A DNA stretch of 64,000 nucleotides, taken from contig CAVXZW010000029.1 in assembly GCA_963766445.1 (NCBI GenBank), positions 186,001-250,000 of the forward strand, in the 5' to 3' direction. The notes beneath the pieces were generated by a model that saw only the letters and a program-made list of their open reading frames with translations, made no database searches and had not been told where the DNA came from. Within the stretch, counting starts at the first letter, position 1, and each line of letters starts with the position of its first letter. Origin of the DNA: JAICYJ01 sp963766445 (lineage in GTDB: Bacteria; Actinomycetota; Thermoleophilia; Gaiellales; JAICJC01). This document shows positions 41,970 through 53,917 of the stretch, piece after piece. The position numbers and the translations under genes were made by a program.

Positions 41970-42698
41970 ATGCTGCAGTCGCGAGCAGTCGTGGGGATGA
42001 TCGTGGCGACCGTTCTCGCCGCGGGCAGCGCGTGCGGCAACACGGTCAAGGGCACGGAGAAACCGTGGGGGCCGCTCTCGACCACGGCCACCCCGCACCT
42101 GCCGTCGGGGTCACGCGCGTCCATCAACCACACGCTGGACGTGTTCGTGCGAAACGGCGTGGAGCGCCGCGACCCGGCCAAGGCGTACGCGGTGGCGTCA
42201 TCGATGATGCGCATCGGCCAGACCCACAAGCAGTGGAACCAGGGCACGCTTCCGGTGCCGCCGTACCGCACCAGGGGCACCGAGTTCCACGGCTACACCG
42301 TGATGAGCGCGTCGAAGAAGCAGGTCTACCTGACCATGATCCTGCAGCCGCGCAACGCCAGGAAGCAGGGCGCCGTGGCCTACAACATCCGGCTCTCGAA
42401 GGCCGCCAACGGCAGCTGGCTGATCGACTGGTTCACGCCGTCGGCCTTCTTCGCGGCCAAGGGCCAGACGCCCTCGCTGTTCGCCGAGCCAGACCTGGCG
42501 CCGTCGCTGGGGGTCGCGTCGCTGAAGCACAAGAGCCACGCCAACCTGATCATGTGGGGTGTGCTGGCGCTGCTGATGATCCCGCTGGTGGCCACGATCG
42601 CCTTCTTTTTCGGGGCGTTCGGCTCGCGCATCCCTTGGCGCAGACGGCCGGACGACGATCCTACGTGGGCGGCCGCGTTCCGCCCCGACGACCGCTGA
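41970..42698 (+). CDS. lipoprotein-like membrane protein of unknown function
   Basis: 242 aa. Signal peptide ending in a lipobox (VLAAGSAC-G), so probably lipid-anchored on the outer face. A soluble domain follows (SINHTLDVFVRNGVERRDPAKAYAVASSMMR, KKQVYLTMILQPRNARKQGAVAYNIRLSKAANGSWLIDWFTP), which looks like an NTF2/SnoaL-like beta-sheet domain. A single transmembrane helix (LIMWGVLALLMIPLVATIAFF) and a basic tail end the protein. Lipobox plus C-terminal anchor is unusual. No family recognised. Confidence 0.65.
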   Translation: MLQSRAVVGMIVATVLAAGSACGNTVKGTEKPWGPLSTTATPHLPSGSRASINHTLDVFVRNGVERRDPAKAYAVASSMMRIGQTHKQWNQGTLPVPPYRTRGTEFHGYTVMSASKKQVYLTMILQPRNARKQGAVAYNIRLSKAANGSWLIDWFTPSAFFAAKGQTPSLFAEPDLAPSLGVASLKHKSHANLIMWGVLALLMIPLVATIAFFFGAFGSRIPWRRRPDDDPTWAAAFRPDDR

Positions 42699-42715
42699 CG
42701 TGCGAAGCTTGGGCC

Positions 42716-42982
42716 GTGCGCTACATGGTCGTGGAACGGTTCACCCAGGGCCCCGAGCCGGTCTACCGCCGTGCGGCCGAGCGCGGCCGCATGCTGCCGC
42801 CCGGGCTTGAGTACATCGACAGCTGGGTCGACCAGCGACTCGACCGCTGCTTTCAGCTGATGGAGACCGACGATCCCGGCCTGTTCGATCAGTGGATCGC
42901 CTGCTGGGACGACCTCGCGGAGTTCGAGGTGGTGCCGGTGGTGTCGTCCGCGCAGGCGGCCGCTATCGCAGATCCTCGGTAG
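42716..42982 (+). CDS. DUF3303-domain protein
   Basis: 88 aa from GTG 42716. YMVVERFTQGPEPVYRRAAERGRMLPPGLEYIDSWVD, LDRCFQLMETDD and FDQWIACWDDLAEFEVVPV are typical of DUF3303, a ferredoxin-like barrel of unknown activity. Its last 20 nt overlap the convergent APH gene. Confidence 0.82.
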   Translation: MRYMVVERFTQGPEPVYRRAAERGRMLPPGLEYIDSWVDQRLDRCFQLMETDDPGLFDQWIACWDDLAEFEVVPVVSSAQAAAIADPR

Positions 42983-43886
42983 CCCGCTCGAGCCCGGCCA
43001 CCACTTCCGACAGCAGCGCCGGCATGCCCACGTCGTGGGCGTACTCGGCCAGCGCTGCCCAAAGCGACACGGCCAGCACCCGTGCCCGGGTGAGGGCGTC
43101 GTCGTCGACCGGCCCGTACGCGTCGTGGAAGGCGGCGCGGCCGGCGGGCGGCAGGTAGCCCCAGTAGAGCGGCAGGTCGATCGCTGGGTGCGCACGGCAC
43201 ACGTCGATCCAGTCGATCACCCCGGACGGCTCGCCGTCGGCGCCGATCAGCAGGTGGCGGACGTGCAGGTCGCCGTGCACCACGGCCGACGCCGCGGGCG
43301 GATCCAGCCGCTCGGCCCGGCCGAGCAACGCCGCCAGCCCGGGCGGCGGAGTCCACAGGCCGGCGCCTTCCAGGATTCCGCAGCGACGGCGGGCGTCGGC
43401 CACGCGGTGGGGCATGTCGGCGCGCCGGACGGGATCGACCGGAAGCGCCGCTCCGTCGGCCGTGACCGTACCCGGATCGACGTCGTGCAGCGCGCGCAGG
43501 AACCGGCCCAGGGCGGCGCCGTGGCCGACGCGATCGGCATCCGAGGGCACCGCGTCAGCCGCCTCGCGTCCGGGCAGGTACGGCGAGCCCGACCACGGCC
43601 ACGGGAACTCCGGCCCGGGTTCGCCCCGGAAGGCCGCGACCGGGATCGGCAGCGGCAGCTCGGGGGCCAGCACCGGCAGCACCTCGGTCTCACGCAGGAA
43701 GCCGGGAACCACCACCTCGCGGCGCGGGAAGCGAAACACCCAGCGCGAGCCGACCAGCCACACGGTGCTGTCCCAGCCCTCGCCGAGCGGCTCGATCAGG
43801 GCTGCGTCCAGCTCCGGGAACCGCTCCCGGATCAGCCGCCGCGCGAGCGCCGAGTCGACCACGATCTCCGGACTCCACTGCGGCAT
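42963..43886 (-). CDS. APH-family phosphotransferase
   Basis: 307 aa from ATG 43884-43886, 6 nt after TATCGT. EGWDSTVWLVGSRWVFRFPRR (ATP lobe with conserved Arg/Lys strand), SAVVHGDLHVRHLLIG (catalytic HGDLHxxH), SGVIDWIDVCRAHPAIDL (metal Asp). Second APH paralogue in the window. Such kinases modify aminoglycosides, macrolides or metabolites; the substrate is unknown. Divergent from the Nudix-like gene. Confidence 0.87.
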   Translation of the reverse strand: MPQWSPEIVVDSALARRLIRERFPELDAALIEPLGEGWDSTVWLVGSRWVFRFPRREVVVPGFLRETEVLPVLAPELPLPIPVAAFRGEPGPEFPWPWSGSPYLPGREAADAVPSDADRVGHGAALGRFLRALHDVDPGTVTADGAALPVDPVRRADMPHRVADARRRCGILEGAGLWTPPPGLAALLGRAERLDPPAASAVVHGDLHVRHLLIGADGEPSGVIDWIDVCRAHPAIDLPLYWGYLPPAGRAAFHDAYGPVDDDALTRARVLAVSLWAALAEYAHDVGMPALLSEVVAGLERATEDLR

Positions 43887-43892
43887 CGGATC

Positions 43893-43898
43893 ACGATA
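43893..43898 (-). promoter_or_regulatory. -10 hexamer TATCGT of the second APH gene
   Basis: TATCGT ends 6 nt before the ATG at 43886 on the minus strand. Confidence 0.45.
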
Positions 43899-43908
43899 GC
43901 GACCGCTG

Positions 43909-43914
43909 TAAGCT
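43909..43914 (+). promoter_or_regulatory. -10 hexamer TAAGCT of the Nudix-like gene
   Basis: TAAGCT ends 6 nt before the ATG at 43921; this decides that start over the ATG at 43915. Confidence 0.4.
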
Positions 43915-43920
43915 ATGCAC

Positions 43921-44475
43921 ATGAGCGAGCAGGCGATACCGGCAGCATCGGGTACGGGCGGCGCGGGCGACGAGCAGCATCCCGCCATCTTCGCGACGAC
44001 AGTGTGCTCGATCGTGGAGCACGGCGGAGAGCTGTTGATGGTGCGGCAGCTGAACCGAGAGGGCGAGGAGCGCTGGAACTTCCCGACCGGATGGATGGCG
44101 TCGCACGACGAGGACGGAAACGTCCAGATCCCCGAACACGTCGTCAACCGCAACCTGCTGATGGAGACCGGCTACGCCGCGTCCGGCGCGACCTTGATCG
44201 GCGCCACGCTGGTGCGCGAGCACGATGAGGACGGCCGGCGCATCGGCACGTCGATGCGGCTCGACTACCTCTCCAGCCAGCCCCGCCAGACCAGCTACGC
44301 GATCAACGACTCCGACATCCTGGGCGCGCCCCAGTGGTTCAGCCCCGCCGACATTGAGATCATGATCGCGAACAACGAGGTCAAGGGCGAGCTGACCGCC
44401 GCCGCGTTCCGCCACTGGCAGGAGTTCCGCAGGGGCGGTTCCGTGTCGGGCGACGTGATCGACATCCCGAACTAG
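43921..44475 (+). CDS. Nudix-fold protein with degenerate Nudix box
   Basis: 184 aa from ATG 43921. Fold segments: IFATTVCSIVEHGGELLMVRQLN, WNFPTGWMASHDEDG, HVVNRNLLMETGYAA and IGATLVREHDEDGRRIGTSMRLDYLSSQ. The position of the Nudix box G-x5-E-x7-REUxEExGU reads R-N-L-L-M-E-T-G-Y: the first Glu of RE is Asn and one of the two metal-binding Glu is Met. Metal-dependent hydrolysis is therefore doubtful, and it may be a ligand-binding sensor. Ends in a shared hairpin with the crotonase gene. Confidence 0.7.
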   Translation: MSEQAIPAASGTGGAGDEQHPAIFATTVCSIVEHGGELLMVRQLNREGEERWNFPTGWMASHDEDGNVQIPEHVVNRNLLMETGYAASGATLIGATLVREHDEDGRRIGTSMRLDYLSSQPRQTSYAINDSDILGAPQWFSPADIEIMIANNEVKGELTAAAFRHWQEFRRGGSVSGDVIDIPN

Positions 44476-44478
44476 ATC

Positions 44479-44494
44479 GCCGTCCCCGGACGGC
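44479..44494. terminator. bidirectional hairpin between convergent genes
   Basis: GCCGTCC, loop CC, GGACGGC: perfect 7-bp arms between the Nudix-like and crotonase gene ends. Confidence 0.5.
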
Positions 44495-44502
44495 TCGCGC
44501 GC

Positions 44503-45285
44503 TCAGCTGCCCGTGAACCGCGGCGGGCGCTTCTCGAGGAACGCCGCCACGCCCTCGGCGAAGTCGTCGCCGGCGGCGGCGATCGCCTGCAGCCGTGCCT
44601 CCTCGTCCAGCTGGTCGTCCAGCGAGCGCTCCAGCGAGCGGCCGATCAGCTCTTTGGTGAGGCCGATCGCGGCGGTAGGCCCGGCGGCGAGCGCGGTCGC
44701 CAGGGCGTCGGTTTCCGCGACCAGGTCGGCGTCCTCGACCACCCGCGTGACCAGCCCCATGGCTGCCGCCTCCGGCGCCGCGATCCGCCGGCCCGACACG
44801 ATCCAGTCGAACGCGGCAGCCGATCCGATCAGGCGTGGCAGGGTGTGCGAGAGGCCCGAGTCCGGCACCAGACCGATGCCCGCGAAGGCCGGCACCAGGC
44901 TGGCCGAGGCGGCCGCGAGCCGCAGGTCACAGGCCAGCGCGAGCGCCAGACCGGCTCCGGCCGCGGAGCCGTTGATGGCGGCGATCACCGGCTTTCGCAA
45001 ACCGCGCAGCGCGCGGATGGCGGGGTTGAAGTGCTGCCTCAGCAGCTCCCCCACCGCGGCCGCGTCGCGCGGGAACTCCCCGACATCCTGGCCGACGCAG
45101 AACCCGCGTCCGGCGCCCGTGATCACGAGCGCCCGCACGTCTGGCCGGGCGGCCCGGTCAAGCGCGGCGGCCAGCCCCTCGTGCATGGCCAGGTCGAGCG
45201 CGTTCAACACGGCTGGACGGTTCAGCGTGATCGTCTGCACCCCGCCGTCGTGCGTGACCAGCAGCTCGCTCGAGCGCTCTGACAT
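44503..45285 (-). CDS. enoyl-CoA hydratase/isomerase (PaaG-like)
   Basis: 260 aa crotonase. Oxyanion-hole segments ALVITGAGRGFCVGQDV and AAINGSAAGAGLALALACDL are conserved. The catalytic loop reads GIGLVPDSGLSHTLPRLIG: Asp where hydratases have Gly-Ala-Gly, as in PaaG, the ring-1,2-epoxyphenylacetyl-CoA isomerase. So isomerase activity is more likely than hydration. C-terminal FAEGVAAFLEKRPPRFTG is typical. Start follows TAGACT by 6 nt. Confidence 0.88.
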   Translation of the reverse strand: MSERSSELLVTHDGGVQTITLNRPAVLNALDLAMHEGLAAALDRAARPDVRALVITGAGRGFCVGQDVGEFPRDAAAVGELLRQHFNPAIRALRGLRKPVIAAINGSAAGAGLALALACDLRLAAASASLVPAFAGIGLVPDSGLSHTLPRLIGSAAAFDWIVSGRRIAAPEAAAMGLVTRVVEDADLVAETDALATALAAGPTAAIGLTKELIGRSLERSLDDQLDEEARLQAIAAAGDDFAEGVAAFLEKRPPRFTGS

Positions 45286-45291
45286 GGGCCG

Positions 45292-45297
45292 AGTCTA
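45292..45297 (-). promoter_or_regulatory. -10 hexamer TAGACT of the crotonase gene
   Basis: TAGACT ends 6 nt before the ATG at 45285; it overlaps the end of the upstream Nudix gene. Confidence 0.45.
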
Positions 45298-45760
45298 TTG
45301 GCTGGCTGAGCCCGGCGGCCGTGCCACGGTGACCAGGTGCTGGATCGGCCGTCGGAATCCGTCGTCCAGATCGAAGGCCAGCTCGACGGCCATCGCCTCC
45401 GGCAGCAAGGGGCCGGGCTGCTCGCCGGGCCGGTGCCACTCGTGCATGCGCGGGTCGCTGGGCGTGCCGTGCGGGCCGCCGCGCACCGCCGCCAGCCGGT
45501 AGAGGATCAGCTCGTGGCGGTAGTCGCCGCTCTCGACGTAGATGTTCTCGCTCAGGTACAACACCCGCCCCACCTCGATCTCGAGCGCCGCCTCCTCCAT
45601 CAGCTCACGCTGCAAGCACTGCTCCGTCGTCTCCCCCGGCTCCAGGCCACCCCCGGGCAGCCAGTAGAAGCGCTCGCGATCCGCGTGGTGGGTGCGATCC
45701 ATCAGTACCGCCCCCTCCTGCACGATCACCGCCCGAACCCGCAGCGAGAGCTCGGGCAGC

Positions 45761-45768
<8 letters not shown>
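45295..45768 (-). CDS. Nudix hydrolase
   Basis: 157 aa. Perfect Nudix box GGGLEPGETTEQCLQRELMEEAALEI (G-x5-E-x7-REUxEE), preceded by YWLPGG. Hydrolyses a nucleoside-diphosphate-linked compound with Mg. The reading frame starts inside the last codons of uvrA (8-nt overlap), so it is probably co-transcribed with uvrA; a housecleaning role next to excision repair is plausible but not shown. Confidence 0.88.
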
Positions 45769-48606
<2,838 letters not shown>

Positions 48607-48647
48607 GAACCCCCCAGATGTGGCTTGATCAAGCGGAAACACCTGGG

Positions 48648-48653
48648 ATTCTA
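48648..48653 (-). promoter_or_regulatory. uvrA promoter -10 (TAGAAT)
   Basis: TAGAAT on the minus strand, with TGCGTT 18 bp upstream (48672-48677) inside the SOS box; gives a leader of about 35-40 nt before the GTG. Confidence 0.5.
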
Positions 48654-48669
48654 GCAGTGTGTCGTTAGG

Positions 48670-48683
48670 CGAACGCATGTTCG
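48670..48683. promoter_or_regulatory. LexA/SOS box of uvrA
   Basis: CGAACGCATGTTCG, a perfect match to the Gram-positive/actinobacterial LexA consensus CGAAC-RNRY-GTTCG, overlapping the uvrA -35 region. LexA bound here would block uvrA until DNA damage. Confidence 0.85.
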
Positions 48684-48701
48684 CTTGCTAGCGTAGCAAG
48701 C
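48683..48701 (-). terminator. hairpin after the PH-domain gene
   Basis: GCTTGCTA, loop GCG, TAGCAAGC: perfect 8-bp arms, 37 bp downstream of the PH-domain gene's stop and touching the SOS box. Confidence 0.5.
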
Positions 48702-48737
48702 CGGGCGGACACCTCGCCACCGCACGACCCGGATCGA

Positions 48738-49292
48738 TCAGCTGGGTGCAGCGATCGCCCGGCGCCGCCTGACGCTGGGCGGCTGCGGCTGCTCCTCGTG
48801 GGCCTCATCGAGGCCCAGCAGCAGCGCGAAGATCAGATCCGGGTCGGGCAGCCGGCGAAGGCCCAGCAGCGGCGCGCGGCGCCCGTTGGTGTTGGCGACC
48901 ACGCAGCCGTAGCGCAGCAGGCGGCCGAAACCGGAGACGTGGATCTGCAGGTCGTAGAGGTCGTCGAGCGAGATGGCTGCGACCCGTCGCGACAAGGTGC
49001 CCGACGCCAGCAGCACCCGCCGGTCGGTCACGACCAGCTTGCGTGCGTTCCAGCGGCCGACCCGGCGCATCAAGCCGAGCATCGAGATCGAGACGACCGC
49101 GGCTGCCATCAACGCCCCGGCCCAGCGCACCGCCGACGGCACCGGGGCGCCGGCCAACTCGAAGGCGGCACCTCCGAACAGGATCACGGCGAGGGCCGAA
49201 CGCAGAAAGGGTCGAAGCAGCACCACGCCGTGCTCGCGTGTCACCAGGTAAATCCGCTCTTGGGAGGAGACGAGTCGTTCGGCCCGGGCCAT
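48738..49292 (-). CDS. membrane PH-domain (bPH2-like) protein
   Basis: 184 aa. Two membrane helices (LRSALAVILFGGAAFELAG and VRWAGALMAAAVVSISMLGLM) precede a bacterial PH domain (LVVTDRRVLLASGTLSRRVAAISLDDLYDLQIHVSGFGRLLRYGCVVANTNGR). Such YdbS/YdbT-like proteins sit in the inner membrane and may bind lipids or peptides; activity unknown. A cluster of TCGTTGCG-type repeats lies directly upstream. Confidence 0.78.
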   Translation of the reverse strand: MARAERLVSSQERIYLVTREHGVVLLRPFLRSALAVILFGGAAFELAGAPVPSAVRWAGALMAAAVVSISMLGLMRRVGRWNARKLVVTDRRVLLASGTLSRRVAAISLDDLYDLQIHVSGFGRLLRYGCVVANTNGRRAPLLGLRRLPDPDLIFALLLGLDEAHEEQPQPPSVRRRRAIAAPS

Positions 49293-49613
49293 GGACTGGG
49301 GGGATTCGCCGGGGCACGGACGAGTCCTGCACCACGCCGCAACGAAGGGTCACGCCGCCCACTCAGCGGCGCAACGCCCGGCGCGCTCATATCGGGGTCT
49401 GACCCCGACAAGGGTGACGTGGGCGGTCCGCCACGGGATCGTGACGCGTCGTTGCGGGATCGTGATTCGGGCCCGCGTGGTTGAGCGGGCGGCCGGTGGC
49501 GGACCGTGATGTTCGTGTTGCGGGGCGGTGCGAGTCGTTGCGTGCGGCCGGTGGGACCGTTGCGGCGGCGTGGGATTCGTTGCACGGTTTGGTGTCACGC
49601 GCCGGTCACGGAA
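49293..49613. repeat. 321-bp non-coding stretch with TCGTTGCG octamer cluster
   Basis: No supported gene. Octamers close to TCGTTGCG occur at 49449, 49515 (GTGTTGCG), 49535, 49557 (CCGTTGCG) and 49577 (TCGTTGCA) on the plus strand, and in reverse at 49338 and 49370. The last four are spaced 20, 22 and 20 bp, about two helical turns. This could be an operator array or a decayed repeat. Confidence 0.6.
49392..49408. repeat. REP-like palindrome
   Basis: TCGGGGTctgACCCCGA: perfect 7-bp arms, 3-nt loop. GGGGTCTGACCCC-type palindromes occur as dispersed REP-like sequences in many genomes; only one copy is seen here. Confidence 0.4.
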
Positions 49614-50132
49614 TCACCGTTCTGGCCGCGTGTGGCGCGCGTAGTAGCTGCGCGACTTGGCCCGGCTGCCGCAGGCCGCCATGTCGCACCACACGGCCGA
49701 GCGGTTGCGGGTGGCGTCGTAGAACGCCCACCGGCAGGCGGGGTTGCGGCAGGTCTTCATCCGTTGCCAGCGTCGGTCCCCGATCGATGCCACGACGATC
49801 CCCAGCAGGCGACCCAGGGCCCCCGCCACCCCCGCCACCTCGGGCGCCAGCGACACCGTCCCGCCCGGCTCAAACCGCGGCCGCAGCCCGCAGGCGGCTG
49901 CCAGCGCATCCAGCCTGCGGCTGGATGCATCGGGCAGCGGCCGGCCGGCGTTCACGCCCGCCAGGTCGCGCAGCGCCTCGCGTACGGCGATCGCCGCCGC
50001 CCGCTCGCCCTCGGTCACGCCCGTCCCTGACGCGAGCAGATCGCGCCCGCGCAGCCATGCCCCGAGCGAGCCGGCCTCGTCGAAGCCCTCGGCGCCGTCC
50101 TCGAGGTGCGCCGTATTGATGAACGCCCGCAC
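49614..50132 (-). CDS. CGNR zinc-finger (ABATE-type) regulator
   Basis: 172 aa from a GTG at 50130-50132. N-terminal ABATE domain (FINTAHLEDGAEGFDEAGSLGAWL) and a C-terminal zinc finger: MKTCRNPACRWAFYDATRNRSAVWCDMAACGSRAKSRSYY, the CGNR motif here being C-G-S-R. Probably a stress-linked DNA-binding regulator. The conserved PGELELV just before the GTG suggests that the true N-terminus lies upstream, perhaps in another frame beginning near 50210; a small indel near 50150 would join them. Confidence 0.78.
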   Translation of the reverse strand: MRAFINTAHLEDGAEGFDEAGSLGAWLRGRDLLASGTGVTEGERAAAIAVREALRDLAGVNAGRPLPDASSRRLDALAAACGLRPRFEPGGTVSLAPEVAGVAGALGRLLGIVVASIGDRRWQRMKTCRNPACRWAFYDATRNRSAVWCDMAACGSRAKSRSYYARHTRPER

Positions 50133-50210
50133 GAGCTCCAGCTCGCCCGGGGCCGCGGTACGCCTGCCGATCTCTCACCACCTGTTCACGTTTGCCGGTC
50201 GACCTTACCA

Positions 50211-52253
<2,043 letters not shown>

Positions 52254-52260
52254 GTGATGC

Positions 52261-52266
52261 AGTGTA
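52261..52266 (-). promoter_or_regulatory. -10 hexamer TACACT of uvrB
   Basis: TACACT ends 7 nt before the ATG at 52253; leaderless spacing. Confidence 0.5.
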
Positions 52267-52317
52267 TCGACGGGCGCCAGGCGCGCCCGGCCCGGCCCAT
52301 GTGGCGCCCTGCTCCGA

Positions 52318-52323
52318 TAGATT
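52318..52323 (+). promoter_or_regulatory. -10 hexamer TAGATT of the SRPBCC gene
   Basis: TAGATT ends 6 nt before the GTG at 52330. Confidence 0.45.
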
Positions 52324-52329
52324 CGCACC

Positions 52330-52767
52330 GTGCCGACGGTGATCGAACAGACTGCCGACCTGAACGCCGCGCCCCGGGATGTGTTCGCGTACCTGACCGA
52401 TCCGGCCAGACGCGGCGAGTGGGACTCCAGCTGTGAGCGCTGCACGATCGACGGTGATGCGCCGGCGAAGGGCGTCCGCGTGCACATCGCCGGCCGCCGG
52501 GCGGCGCCCTCGTGGACGGGTGAGTACGGGCGGTTCGACCTCAACCGGGGCGCCGCTCTGCGCCTGATCGAGGGCGTCGGCATGCCCTTCACCAGCTTCA
52601 TCGAGGGCTTCCAGGTCGAGCCCCGCAAGGGCGGCTGCCGCCTGACGCTGCGGGTCGAGTACGAGGTCAGCGGCATGGTCCGGATGATCGAGCCGCTGAC
52701 GGTGCGCAGCCGCATGCGGCGGACGACCGTGAAGTCGCTGCGGAACGTCGAGCAGCACTTCGCGTGA
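52330..52767 (+). CDS. SRPBCC-family (polyketide cyclase/START-like) protein
   Basis: 145 aa. Opens with IEQTADLNAAPRDVFAYLTDPARRGEWDSSC, the usual START-like strand-helix start with D/P-x-W, then a curved sheet (GVRVHIAGRR, SWTGEYGRFDLNRGAALRLIEG) and a long C-terminal helix (VRSRMRRTTVKSLRNVEQHF). Such proteins bind a hydrophobic ligand in a cavity; no enzyme motif is seen. Divergent from uvrB, convergent with the lytic transglycosylase. Confidence 0.82.
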   Translation: MPTVIEQTADLNAAPRDVFAYLTDPARRGEWDSSCERCTIDGDAPAKGVRVHIAGRRAAPSWTGEYGRFDLNRGAALRLIEGVGMPFTSFIEGFQVEPRKGGCRLTLRVEYEVSGMVRMIEPLTVRSRMRRTTVKSLRNVEQHFA

Positions 52768-52771
52768 CCAT

Positions 52772-53350
52772 CTAGCCGTAGAGCTCGCTGTGATACGCCC
52801 GGCGGTACAGCGCCTCCACGCGCTCGACGTCGGCGACGTAGTCCCGCGTCTCGGGAAACGGGATCTTCACCGTGCCGCCGGCCGGGGTGTCTGCGATCCA
52901 CCGGTCGACGTTGGCCTGGCCGGCGTTGTAGGCGGCCAGCGCCAGCTCGTCACCGTTCTTGTAGACGCTGTACTTCTGCCGCAGGTGGCGCAGATACCAG
53001 CAGCCGTAGCGCACGTTCAGGTCGGGGTTGAGCAGATCGGTGGCGGGATGGAAGTTGCCGCCCCCGGTGTGCAGGGCGATGCCGCGGGCGGTGTCGGGCA
53101 GGAGCTGCATCAGGCCGACGGCGCCGGCGTCGCTGCGGGCGGTGGCGTCGAACCGCGACTCCTGGTAGATCACCGCGGCCACCAGCGCCGGGTCGAGGTG
53201 GTAGAGGCGGGCGTTGCCGACCACCACCTCGCGGTAGTCGAGCGGATACCAGAGCCGCACCCACCAGTTCGGCTGCTCGTCGCGCAGCACCGCGACGGCG
53301 CCCAGCGCGGCCACCGCGAGCACCGCCAGCACGATCGCCAGGCGCTTCAC
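52772..53350 (-). CDS. lytic transglycosylase (SLT domain)
   Basis: 192 aa from the GTG 53348-53350, which overlaps the coaE stop (GTGA). An N-terminal membrane anchor (LAIVLAVLAVAALGAVAVL) places it outside the inner membrane. SLT fold: AAVIYQESRFDATARSDAGAVGLMQLLPDTARGIAL (catalytic Glu in YQESRFD; GLMQLLP), NVRYGCWYLRHLRQKY and LALAAYNAGQANVDRWI. Cleaves glycan strands of peptidoglycan with anhydro product. Third gene of rpsA-coaE-slt. Confidence 0.9.
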   Translation of the reverse strand: MKRLAIVLAVLAVAALGAVAVLRDEQPNWWVRLWYPLDYREVVVGNARLYHLDPALVAAVIYQESRFDATARSDAGAVGLMQLLPDTARGIALHTGGGNFHPATDLLNPDLNVRYGCWYLRHLRQKYSVYKNGDELALAAYNAGQANVDRWIADTPAGGTVKIPFPETRDYVADVERVEALYRRAYHSELYG

Positions 53351-53913
53351 GTCAGCCGCGCCACCAGGGCCGCCACCCAGTCGTCGAGCTGGTCGAGGCT
53401 GCCGGTGTTCTCGTACACCTCGTCGGAGCGGGCCGCCTTCTCCTGCTCGGGCAGCTGGTGCGCCATCCGCTCGGACGCGCCGGGCCGGCGCTGCTCGCGC
53501 AGCTCGCCGGGCGCCGTCACCGTCACGATCAGGTCGTAGCGATCCTCGCGGCCGGCCTCGAACAGGGTCGGTGCCTCGTGCACCAGCAGCGGGCTGCCCG
53601 CGGCCAGCTGCTGCTCGCGCCAGACCTGAAAGCGCTCCTCGATCAGGGGTAGCAGCAGCCCCTCCAGCCACTCGCGTTCGCCAGGATCGGAGAACACGCG
53701 GGCGGCGATCTGGGCGCGGTCGACCCGGCCGGCAGCGTCGAGCACGGCCGGCCCGAAGCGCTCGGCAACGGCCGCGCGCACGTCGTCGCGCAGGTACAGC
53801 TCGCGCACGACCTGATCGCTCGACATCGTGGCCGCGCCGTGGCGGGCAAACGCCGCCAGCGCCTCCGACTTGCCCGACCCGATGCCGCCGGTCAGTCCGA
53901 CGACCAGGGCCAT
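53347..53913 (-). CDS. coaE: dephospho-CoA kinase CoaE
   Basis: 188 aa. Last step of CoA synthesis. Walker A VGLTGGIGSGKSEALAAF at the start, then SSDQVVRELY (substrate Asp), LVHEAPTLFEAGREDRYDLIVTV and a lid-like Q-R-R-P-G-A-S-E-R. Four nt after rpsA and overlapping the lytic transglycosylase gene. With panB and panC elsewhere in the window, both ends of the CoA pathway are represented. Confidence 0.93.
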   Translation of the reverse strand: MALVVGLTGGIGSGKSEALAAFARHGAATMSSDQVVRELYLRDDVRAAVAERFGPAVLDAAGRVDRAQIAARVFSDPGEREWLEGLLLPLIEERFQVWREQQLAAGSPLLVHEAPTLFEAGREDRYDLIVTVTAPGELREQRRPGASERMAHQLPEQEKAARSDEVYENTGSLDQLDDWVAALVARLT

Positions 53914-53917
53914 CCGA

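Noticed and set aside
45292..45297. Separate LexA control of the Nudix gene next to uvrA
   Set aside because: No CGAAC-n4-GTTCG motif near its start; it would only be affected through read-through from uvrA.
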